Source: Ceratotherium simum simum (lineage: Eukaryota; Chordata; Mammalia; Perissodactyla; Rhinocerotidae). Taken from it: 64,000 nt of DNA. The notes beneath the pieces were generated by a model. That model did no database searches. It saw only the letters and a program-made list of their open reading frames with translations, and was not told the DNA's origin. The stretch covers positions 3,898,888-3,962,887 of the forward strand of contig NW_004454262.1 in NCBI RefSeq assembly GCF_000283155.1, read 5' to 3'. Shown here piece after piece: positions 27,101 through 39,100 of this stretch; position 1 is the first letter of the stretch, and every line of letters begins with the position of its first letter. A program made the translations under genes and the position numbers.

Positions 27101-30100
27101 TCTTGGTAGAAAATAAATAATGCTCTTTTTCAAAAATCACACCCTAAATAATTGGAGGAAATACAATTGAATATCAAAGTTTGGGAGAGAGGAAAACTTT
27201 TTAGTATAATGTAGCTCATGTCATTTGTCCCTGGTCCTCTGGCTCCTGCCTCCATGTATGTCACAGATTTTGTATCCTGCACACCAAGGCACAGGACGTA
27301 CTATCTTTTCACATTCTCCAAAATGAACAACTTGCATAAAAGCAGTGTAGATTCCTGAAGATTTCCTAAGGAAGCTCTGTGCAGATATTCGTAGCATAAA
27401 CATATAGTTCATATTAGGTGTTTCTCCAGCATCTCCTCCCAAGAAATACTCTAGTTAAGTATATTTTTCTCATAATGTTATATTGTCTTAGAAGGAGCAG
27501 AGAACTTATAAAGGGAGACATAGTCTCCCTTTTTCCGGTTATAAAAACTTAATCCTGTACACATTTAAAAGATGAACCATTTTTTTAAAGACATAAACTA
27601 TGGAAATAATATTTGTAGGAAAAACAAAGTGCTATAGAAGGTATAAGAAATGGGATATCATTTTATTCACAGGCCAGCTATTATCACTGATAATGGCTGC
27701 CAGAATTAGAAGGATTCAAGGTCCGTTACTAGTTCCTGCCACAGGCAGGGGGTAAGGGCGAAGCCCACAGCCAGGCAGTCGCTGTCCCTCCTCTGAGTAA
27801 AGCTTTCTATGTGAACTGTATTAAAAACTCATGGAAATTGTTAACAAAACCATTAAAATGCCAGTAGATCAATGAGCAAAGTATATGAAGATAATCAACC
27901 GAATAGAAGCATAGTTAGTAAATACTTTCATTTCACAAGGGTTATTGAAAACCTTTCCCCTAAATTTCAAAAAGAAAGAAATGAGGCCACCCCTCTGGTA
28001 GTTGAGTTTGCATTTGGCACAAAGTGTATCAGAAGAGCAATATGCAAAGCTACCTAAAAAGGCAAAATGGGGCCGGCCCTGTGGCTTGGTGGTTAAGTGC
28101 GCGCTCTGCAATGCTGGTGGCCCGGGTTCGGATCCCGGGTGCGCATCAAGGCACCACTTCTCCGTCCATCCTGAGGCCGAGTCCCACATGCAGCAACAGA
28201 AGGATGTGCAGCTATGACATACAACTATCTACTGGGGCTTTGGGGGGAAAAAATAAAATAAATAAAATCTTTAAAAATAAATAAATAAATAAAAAGGCCA
28301 AATGACTCCAAGGCCTTTAAGAGTCTTAACTGTATCTGGGTGTGAAGGCATCCAAAAGAAATACAGGTCTATCAGAAGGAAGTCAGAATCTGACAGACCT
28401 GGGTTCCGATCCCACATCTGCTATTTAGGAGCTGTATGATCTTAGCAAGTTACTAACATTTCTATGTCCTCTATAAAACAGCAATATTAGTAGAACACAT
28501 CTCCTAGGATTATGGTGGTGATTAGATGATGCAATTCATGTGAAGCACTTAAATGAGTATTCAGCACAAGTAAACACTCAAATAGGAGATATTTATTTTA
28601 TACTATGTTATACATAGTAAATGCTAAACATAAGAAAATATTCTTTTGTCTTACCTTTTAAGCTGTGTAAACAAATTAAAGAGATATGCTATTTCTTTAA
28701 AAATGTTTTATTAAAATACCCTAAATGAAGTATTTCTCACGTCTTTGCTAGGCCGAATGGGTAATAGCCGAAGTGCCCTAAAGATGATCATGGAGGAATT
28801 ACATGATGTTGATAAAGCAATTGAATTTGCCAAGGAGCAAGACGATGGAGAACTCTGGGAAGATCTGATTTTATACTCCATCGACAAACCACGTAAGTGG
28901 AAAAGCCATCTGCGATCATAATTTTTTCTCTCAGTATAGCCAGTTATGTCTAGAGTAAGAATTATCTCAAGACACATTGGGTTAAAAATATGACGAAGTG
29001 TCCATAATAAAGATAGACCAGGCACATTGTAACGATTTCCAATACTCATCCTGTGCAGGGAAGCCTGGAGCCCCATCACTCTGCATTACCTGAATGTGAT
29101 AAAGAACAAGTGGTTAACCTGATAATATTAGCTGTGTCCCCGTGAAGCATGTTTTTACCTACTGCACCCAAATTGAATAAATGTGATCTGGTTTAGTTTG
29201 CTTTTTTTGTGGTTATATACAGGGGGCATTTATTTTGAAAATGTATAGCCCTTCCAGTCTTTTTTTATGGAAACCTGTAACTGTTGCTGGATGTTGACCA
29301 TACGTGGATGTTGGCTATTGTAATATTTGGTCTCTCTCCCCTGCCCCATTTTGTGGAGTGTAAATAAGTTGACCCTCCACTTGCCCATTTGCGTTGGGTC
29401 TCCCATTTTGGAAAGAAACAAAAGCAGTCACCTACCAGTAACCTAAGTCCTCTTTTGAAGATACAGAAATGATTCAGAAACTAACAGTAGTGGTTTGAAA
29501 TCTCCCGCCTTCCATTTTTTTATTTTTTGGCAGGAAGGCTTATCTATTTCAAGATTTTCAACTTCTAGAAACTGCTGTTATGATTGTGATACGAGGGGAT
29601 AATGTTATTCAAGTCAATTTCAGGTTACGGTAGTTATGTTCCCATGTATCTTTGAGAATCTAGTTTAGGGTGATAAAGTAGTTGTTTAAGGATCTTAAGG
29701 GAGGCAAAAGTACATCATGAACATGAGTCTGTCCTGGGTTTGAATTTGGGCTTGTAACTTGCTGACTGTGTGACCCTGGATGAATTAGTTAACCACCCCA
29801 TTTCCCTATTATGTAAAATGGGGACAAATAGCATTCCTACCTTGCAGAATATTGGAGAAGAGTGTATGATAGCTCAGCTGTAATAAATTCTCAATAAATA
29901 TTAGTTGCACCCCTTTGACATCACAAACTGTATTCTCAAGTAATCATTTGTTCTCCAGCTGTTTTAAACTCTTCTCATTGAGCTTCTCCTTTATGTCATG
30001 AGGAAAGTAAAGGAAGATTAGTTCTTGAGAGTTCAGAAATTCATATAGTTCTAACACTTACTTTGAAGGAAATAATTGTTTCTTTGAGTTACTTTTGGTC

Positions 30101-33100
30101 TAAAATTGCATTATGTACGTTGCTTATATGTTAATTGTTTTATGTGGTATTTTGTAGCATTTATTACTGGCTTGTTAAACAACATTGGCACTCATGTTGA
30201 CCCAATTCTCCTGATTCACCGTATTAAGGAAGGGATGGAGATTCCCAATTTGAGAGATTCCTTGGTTAAAATTCTGCAAGATTACAATTTGCAAGTAAGT
30301 ATCCTTTCTTGGTCAAATGAACATGCTGAGTTGTTGACTGACTGCTGGATAAACTTTTCTAGGGTTTATGTTAGATATCAGTCTAATAATTCAATTTGAT
30401 AGTTATATTTTATTTAGGCCCAGATATTTAGAAAACTGTTCAAATGGAGAAACTAGAAACATCAACCTTAGAGGAAGCCATCTGATTTTTTCTTTTTTGT
30501 GGGGAAGATCAGCCCTGAGCTAACATCCATGCCAATCCTCCTCTTTTTGCTGAGGAAGACTAGCCCTGAGCTAACATCTATTGCCAATCCTCCTCCTTTT
30601 TTTTTTTTTTTCCTTTTTCTCCCCAAAGCCCCAGTAGATAGTTGTATGTCATAGTTGCACATCCTTCTAGTTGCTATATGTGGGATGTGGCCTCAGCATG
30701 GCTGGACAAGCGGTGCGTCAGTGCGTGCCTGGGATCCGAACCCAGGCCGCCAGTAGCGGAGCACATGCACTTAACCTCTATGCCACGGGGCCGGCCCAGC
30801 CATCCAATTGTTTAACGATCCCCAAATTTTCTCCTCTTGGTGAGGAGATCTGGCATTGATCTACTTACATTTATGTAGTAAATATAGCATGGCATTGGGG
30901 AGGCTGTGGGAGTAGTGACTGTGGCTGTTAGATCAGACCTCCCAAACCATTTTTAAGTAGAATGAGTATTGTGTCCATTTGGGAGAATAAAAAAAAAAAG
31001 TGTTTCTCAAGTAGTTTGATAATTTCCTTGAAGCCACTTTGTAATCCCTTAGAAACATGTTAAAATATAGGATGTTATTTAACCTTTTGTCTCTTTTCTA
31101 GACTAGTACAACTTTATTATCTGTAATAATTCAGAATTTGTGATAAGAGCAATGGAACCTGTAATTTTTATATAAATAATTAATATACTAATTACAAAGC
31201 ATCTTAATCTTTTCTTTTTATTTATTTTTTTTTATTGTGGTAACATTGGTTTATAACATTATATAAATTTCAGGTGTACAATCATTATATGTCGAGTTCT
31301 GTATAGATTAAATCATGTTCACCACCCAAAGACTAATAACAGTCCATCACCACACACGTGCGTAATCATCCCTTTCGCCCTCTAATCTTTTCTTTAAAAG
31401 CTTCCATAGAACTTGAAACTATTTAAAGCACATTTCTTTAACAATTCAGACTGTTCTTTCTCTACTTCATTTGAAAATGAGTTTTTGTTATATTATGGAT
31501 GAAATTGCTTTCCTGGAAACAAAAAGATTTTTCGGGTAGAACCAAAAGATAAGATTGTGGGGAGAGAAGTGGTTATGAGGCTAGCAGAGGAGCATCGTGA
31601 CGAGGATTTGTGGGGCCCGTAGTCACTGTGAAGGGTGAAGGGTGCAGAGTGGGGGGCTGCCTGCTGAACTCGGGGTGGTGGCCTCAGATAAGAGGCAGGA
31701 TGAAAAGGAGACAAAATTGAGGAAGATTGATGGCATCAGTAAGAGATGTGAGAGATGTAAAGGAATGACAGAGCTGGAGGGACGAGAGCTGTGGCCAGGG
31801 AGTGGGATAGTGTGACATTAAAATTTCTGCAGGAGTTGTTGTGAACACGTTCAAAAAGTGGGATGAAGGTTAAGGTCATTGGAGTGGAGTTAGTCAAAAA
31901 ACTGAGGGCACAGTGAGTCATCCAAGAGGACATTGAGGAATGTGGGGATGGGGGGCTATAAGCCAGGCTCCAGCCTTCTCAGTGAACTGGAGGCTAACCT
32001 CGCAGCCCACAGGTGACTGTGGTATTACTGGGAACACAACTCTAAAGGAGAAGAGATTTTCCTGAAGGTGAGATATGGGAGAACAAAGAGCCTTCATTCA
32101 GGATGGCTTGTGGGAAATCAGGGTCATGGGAAACAAATGTGTATTTGGTTAAGGCGAAGGGGCAGAGGACCTATTCTAAATGCTTCAACATACACAGGTA
32201 TTTATTTACAGTGGAATTTGGAGGTTTGTAGATGGCCCAGGGAAAGCTTATCAGAGGGGAATGAGAGAGGCAAGGAAGGAAAGAGATTATGGGAATGGGA
32301 TAATAGGCGAGGAGAGGTGACCTGGGGAGCTTGCCCTTTGTGCAGTGCCCAAGGGATGCCGAAAAGTGGTCCAGGCAGGAAACGATTCACTGATTCTGGG
32401 GCTTGGGATTGGGCTTTGGGGAAAGTGGTTCAGTGTCAGACCTTGTAAAGCTCTGAGCATGAGTGAGTTTGGTAATGATCTGTACTTCATTGGCTCTTAC
32501 CACCCCTGCGTATATCAGGATATATGCAGAGTTTCAAGTCCAGATTTGTTGAGAAGGCGTTTAGGTGTCTCTGAACAACTCTACCCCAAGGAAGGTGATG
32601 AAATAATTGCCCCTTCTGTCCTCCCGCTGTAGTGTGTTAAGCCTAGCCTCTAGGTTGAAAAATGTGCCTTACTTTTTGCCCAGCCTCCACAATGCCTACA
32701 AAAGCGCCTAATAGATCCCTCTTAGTAGGCTCTTAATCCTGAGAACCAAGCTCATGGACACCAGTGGATTTAACTGCTCATTCATTTTTTATGTCAATTT
32801 GCATAGTTCTGAGTCAGCTGGCAATAAAAATAAAATTATTATTAGATGTGAAATGAATTCTGTATAAAAAATTATCCACTAAAACAGCTGCTAAGTCAAT
32901 ATTTTATCCTCTTAATTATATTTTAAAATGTACTGAGAGCTTTTCCTTAAGATGTGTAAGTGTGCAGTTGGAGATGTGTTAAAGAGGCCAGGGGTCCAGA
33001 GAGTGGTGGCCGCCTGTAAATGCCCCAGCTAAGGAGTGGCTTCTGGGATGGAGGGGGAGGGACCCGCAGGGACGGGGGCACAGCCTGTGGGAATTGCTGC

Positions 33101-36100
33101 ACTTGTAGTCTCCACTGGAGCTCAGACATCTTGTTGGAGGATGCAGCGAGAAAATGCTGTTCTGGGGCAGGTCGTTCAAAGAATTCAGGGGGGTACTTCC
33201 TTCTTATATAGGAAGAGTTTAGAATTTTCTTCTATGAAAAAGGCTACTATTTTCATTAATGACCGTTTATTTTCTTTCTCTAGGCAACCTATTAGAGATC
33301 ACTGTAAAAATAAATCTATTTATAGAGCATTTTGAAGTTTCCAGAAAGGTTTCACATACATGTTTTTATTTGATTCTGTCTAGTCTTTTTTTGTTTGTTT
33401 CATAAAACTATAGTTGATTTTCACATGTTCTAACAGGATAAAAAATTGCCAACTCTGTTAATCCCAAAAATCGGGGGGAAGTTTTGCAGGTGCATGAATT
33501 TGCGAGAATCTAGAACCTACTGTATATGGGGGGCAGGGTGGTGGTGGGGAATGATCCTGGGGGATATTAAGAACCATTCAGTAAATGTGGGGATCTGTGG
33601 TCAGAGGTTAGAGAAAGGCTGTCACGGAGCCTCCCAGCACCTTTTCTTGCTAATATGCACTGGGAATCTCTAAGGGGCAGATTTACAGTAGAGTACGCAG
33701 CATTTGAAAACATTTGGCAGCTTAAAATGCTTTGGGAGATCACTCGTTAGCCAGTTGCTAATTGGAAAGAGAGAGGGTAGAGAAAGTTTTGGGAAAAAAA
33801 TTTTAAATGAGCGTCTCTTCTGGTTTTAAAATTTCATGTTTTCTAAAATGCAACAACTTTCTTCAACTGAAGTTTAGCATTAGCATGTTAGATGTCTATG
33901 GCATCACTATAGTTAAAGAAATAATATAATCAACCACATTGTCAATGTTTAAGTTTTTAAAATTTATTTTAACTTATTATCATATGTTTTTATACTTTGT
34001 TACATTGTTAGTATAATTATTTAACAAATTTTAAAGCTTCATAAAGTTAGTCAGATAAAAGTAGCCCTTATTGTACTTCATAAACTTAAAATGTTTCCAG
34101 TCCTGATATCAAGGACAAATAACATTTGTTTTGATATAAATTATTTACAAAACAATATGGTATAAATGATATTTCAATTTTTACATTAAACTAACCACAA
34201 TTTCCAAATTATTGTTATGCTATAAATTTTTTATAATTTTTTATATTTTTAAAACATTTTTATTTATAAATTTAACATTATTTTATTTATTTATGATTTA
34301 TATCCATTTCTATTGTGAGTTGTTTTTTTTTTCCCTTAAGAATTCCAGGGTCTTAAAAAAGAATTCCAGGATCTTTGTTCTTAAACCTTTCTCTTTTGAC
34401 AGTCTTATTTGACAGTCATTTTATCTTCACAGTGGTCCTTTAGGAACTATCATCTCCATTTTACAGATGAGAAAACTGAGTCTCAAAAAGGTTACATGAC
34501 TTGCCAGTCTGGAAAGGTGATGAACTGGATTTGAACCGAGATCCTCTGACTAAATCTAGTGTATTTCTCACTGGTTGTTCCAGTGGTCCCTGGAGATGCG
34601 TGCATTATACTGACAGGTTACGACAGAGGAGTATACAGGATTAGCATGGAAGATGGACAGGCAGCCTGTTGTCTTTATTTTTTTTTTTTTTAAAGATTTT
34701 ATTTATTCAGTTTTTTCCCCCCAAAGCCCCAGTAGATAGTTGTATGTCATAGGTTCACATCCTTCTAGTTGCTGTACGTGGGACTCGGCCTCGCGTTGGA
34801 CGGAGAAGTGGTGCCTCGGGGCGCTCCCGGGATCCGAACCCGGGCCGCCAGCATCAGAGCGCGCGCACCCAACCGCCAAGCCACGGAGCCGGCCCCTGTT
34901 GTCTTTAAAGAGCAGTGGATGTGATGTTTGCACACCTGAACTCCACTCCTGGCTTTGCCGTTAACAAGCCTATTGACCTTTGGGAGGGCACATAAACTTT
35001 CTGGATTTCAGTTTTCCCATTAGATTAAATCAGTGTTTGTCAAACCTGGCTATTCATCAGAATTAATCTGAATTCTTTTTAAAATTACCTAGTTTCAGAT
35101 ACCACCCCAGATCTGCGGGATTAGAATTTCTTGGGGAGGACTAGGGACTATGTCCTTAACCACCTTGCTGTTTCTTACACTCTCAGCCTGGCGCTGGGCT
35201 ATGCATTGACATTTAGGAGTCTTGAGATTGGATGATCTCTAAAGTATCTTCTGTCTCTCAAGTTCTTAACAGAGTCATTTCATAAACACGCCTTTATGTA
35301 GTGAATGCAGCTGCATAGTGTTAATGTTTCACTGTAAATCATCTGTAATACTTATTTTGGAGTCTATAATAAAGTATCTTAGATTTTTAGGTATGATTTT
35401 TTTAAATGCCATATGTTTGATTGTTTATAAACACATTTATTGAAATATTTGAGTGCCTGCTGGGTCAGATACTGCGCTAGGTACTAACAGGGCCTCCACT
35501 TTTGTCTCAGAGACTTCGACGTGAGTAGGATGCAGTCCTTTGCTCGAGCAGCTCATGGTCTAAATTAATATTTCTGGGAGAAGTAAAAAGCTTTAACGCT
35601 TCCATTTTGATAAACCTCACACATGTACACCCACACACACCCACACCCACACACACACACACACCCACACACACACACTGGTGAAGTGACTCCAGATTTC
35701 TTTCTCCATGCCTATCAGTTATTTTCCTCATATTTACATTTGCTACAATCCCCATGTTTCTTTATCATTTCCCGTATCTCTCTACTTTGAAATCCAGAGA
35801 TGAATGAACTAAGAGGAAATAGTGACTTCTTTCTTGCCTGCCCTTTTTTGGGGCCCACATGGGTTTCTTTTTGACTAACAATATATAAACTCTTAATTTC
35901 GTCTAAGAGATGGTTTTTAAATTTATAAATTCCTAAAATAAGCTTTTAAGATAAAATGATTTTTTTTTCCTTCAAACTATTTCAGTTTGGCCTCATCACA
36001 GCTTTTAGGTGACATAGGTAGCCTATGACAACCAATAATAGTTTCTTTAATCTATTTGGTACATGCATACTTCATGCTGTTGTAAATTTAAATATGGTTG

Positions 36101-39100
36101 TATTTATAATATTGTTTTTGAACTCCAACATGAGACTTCAGAGTCTTTCTGTCTTTTCATTCTTATTTCTCTGCAGTTCATCATCTTTGATAATAATCCC
36201 AACAAAAAGCAAAGCTTTTTCAAGCAGAATTCAAATCCCATTGTGGCCTAAATGATGGATTCAAAATTAGATAAAATGGTGTCCCAGTCTAGCTGTGGTC
36301 TCATATTGAGGGCTTGTAAAACCAGGTAACTGTCTGTCCTTTTCAGTTCTAATGATAAGCATTGTAGTATGAACAAGGCAATGTCAGCAAAAAGTTCATC
36401 ATTCAAAGAGTCTTTTAAAATAAAAATTTCAGAAACTCTTCAATTTTTTATGGCATTTTCCCCACAGCAGCTGTTTCTAATGAACCATTATAACTTCACT
36501 GATGTACAGTTCTTTTAATGCTTTATGAAATATCTGTGAGTCTGGTGCTTTGCTTTTGGTTGGGATTATTGTCAATGATGAACTGTGGAGAAATAAGAAA
36601 GGAAAAGGGAGAGAATCTAGAGCCTCATGTTGGTTTTAAACAGCATCTTATAAATACATTCTTATTTCAATTTACAATAGAAAGAGGTATGCTTATAACA
36701 AATTGATTACAGAATCTACAACTGGTTGTCTTGAAAATGATGAAAAGGAAAGAATAAAGGTAATGTTAATGAAACATAGAATTTAGAAAAACTTAGAACC
36801 ATGGAGGGAAACAATGTAATATTAAGGAAACAAGAGTGGTTGGGGCAGACCCGGTGGTGCAAGCAGTTAGGTGCGTGTGCTCCGCTGCGGCAGTCCGGGG
36901 TTCGCCGGTTCGGATCCCTGGCGCGCGCCGACGCACTGCTTGGCAAGCCATGCTGTGGTGGCGTCCCATATAAAGTGGAGGAAGATGGGCACGGATGTTA
37001 GCTCAGGGCCAATCTTCCTCAGCAAAAAAAGAGGAGGATTAGCAGATGTTAGCAAAGGGCTGATCTCTTCACAAAAAAAACAGAAAACAAGAGTGGTTGA
37101 GAAGGATGTGGGAAGAAGCTGGCCCATTGATTTGAATAATCTTGGAAAAATAAGGGACAGTCCCATAGGGAAAATGAATATCTGAAAGATAATATTGTAC
37201 TTGCTAAGCAATGGCTACAAATATTTTTTCAAGATGAAAATTAATGCCATTATGAGGTGAGGAAAGAAAAGACCAGACAGCGGTTTACTTACCTTGGTGA
37301 AGTTCTAATAAGAGACATAGATTACAATGCAATGATTAATAGCAGTTCTGTCTTATTTACCAAGTGGAGACATTTCATAGCTGACAAAATAGAGGTGTTT
37401 CAAACTGATTTTAATTTCTGAAAGTTGATATCAGAGGCTACCAAACACAGAGAATCAAAGGTAAAACAGAAGGCAACAGATAAAAAAGATTTTGCTGGGC
37501 AAAAAATTACTTGGTCTTTGAAAGGCCTACTTTGGAAAACAAGAACTACTTTTTGGGGAGGGGGGAATATGATTCCTAAAACTGCATACTTAAGCTTAAT
37601 TTCTATAGTCTACACCCATTCTGAAAACATCACAAAATGTATTTGCGAATTCCATAAAGTCTGAGAAAAAGATACAGGAAGACAACCAGTATAACCATAA
37701 AAAGAAAGTCCTTGTAGACTAATTTTAAGTTTTCAACATCTAAAGTAAGTAAGGAATAAAAGTTTATTTGCTTAGATATCAAGTTGAGTGGTAAAGACTA
37801 AGATTTTAAGAATTCAAGTATAATAGATTAAAAGAGAGTAAATATAGATGTAATCTATCTTGATAGATATTTGCTTTGCTTAACATAGTGAACAGTATAT
37901 AAACTAGAAATTTATTTTTCTCAACCAGAGAAGCTTTAGATTTGGGGATATGTGACAGACTGAACTGAATACCCACTTCATATTAAAAAAATGTTAAATA
38001 GGATATAGTCATGCACCACATAAGGATGTTTTTGGTCAGTGGCAGACTGCATATATGTCCCATAAGATTAGTACCATACAGACTAGGTGTGTAGTAGGCT
38101 ATACCATCTAGGTTTATGTAAGTACACTCTATGATGCTCGCGCGAGGAAATCACCTGACGCATTTCTCAGAACGTATCCCCATTGTTAAGTGACACATGA
38201 CTGTATTAAAAAAATTTATTTACTTTTAATTCATAGCAGATGTCAGAAGAGATATAACCAGATACCAGGAAATACCGAGAGAGAGTAAATCCAAAGTGGC
38301 AAGGGAATGTTGTTGCTATGGAAGCCCTCTAGCAGATACGGTTACTAGATTATGGGCTTCTAATATTTATGTGGAAACAGGAGAAATAGCCATTGGCCCA
38401 CCCAAAGTGAGGAACTGAAATCAAATTCCCTGCACAAAGCCTGAGTCTCAAGCCATAGAAAAGATCTACCCTCTGGTTTTGTAAAGGGCCAAGGGAACTA
38501 GCCGTCTCCTCAGGGGATAGTGAGGGAGAGAAGGTTGGGAAGAACAGAAGGCCCACAAGAAATTGTAGGATCTGAATTTACCCTATACTGCTTGTGAAAA
38601 CTTCTAGGACCATTGAAATCCCTTGAGACTTCAAAATGAGGAAAAGCGAAACCATTCAGAATGGTGTTCCCTCAGCTAGAACACACAGGCCTCTCCATTT
38701 ATGGTGAGCTCATGATATAAAGAATTATGAACTGTATCATGAGGGGTAGTCAGGAGATACAGTACACAGAAGAATGTGAAACGATATGATAATCTTAATG
38801 TTTCCAAGAACTGAAAATACTAGATCAATCTCAAAGGCATTATTAATAAGTTCATTTAAAATAAAGAGATAAAAGAAAGAATAGATACCATAATAAAAAG
38901 TAGAATATGATAGAAAATAGGAATATTTGAAAAATAACCAGATAGAACTCTTTGAAATTGTGTATGTATTCATTTAAATTATTAATCCAGTGGACAAAGT
39001 AAATAGTAGATTAGACACAGCTGAAGGGGAGAGTTAAAGAACTGGAAGGTAGATCTGGTGAAATCATTTAGCATGCAGCACAGAGAAATTGAGAGAGAGA

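Noticed and set aside
28711..29079. Antisense 122-codon open frame
   Set aside because: It is the shadow of the VPS41 exon at 28752-28892 on the other strand.
32068..32448. 126-codon open frame as a new gene
   Set aside because: Falls in purine-rich old-repeat DNA where stops are rare; composition is biased and no domain is visible.
22736..35680. CRISPR-like or satellite arrays at the TG/CA repeats
   Set aside because: They are simple dinucleotide microsatellites without spacers.
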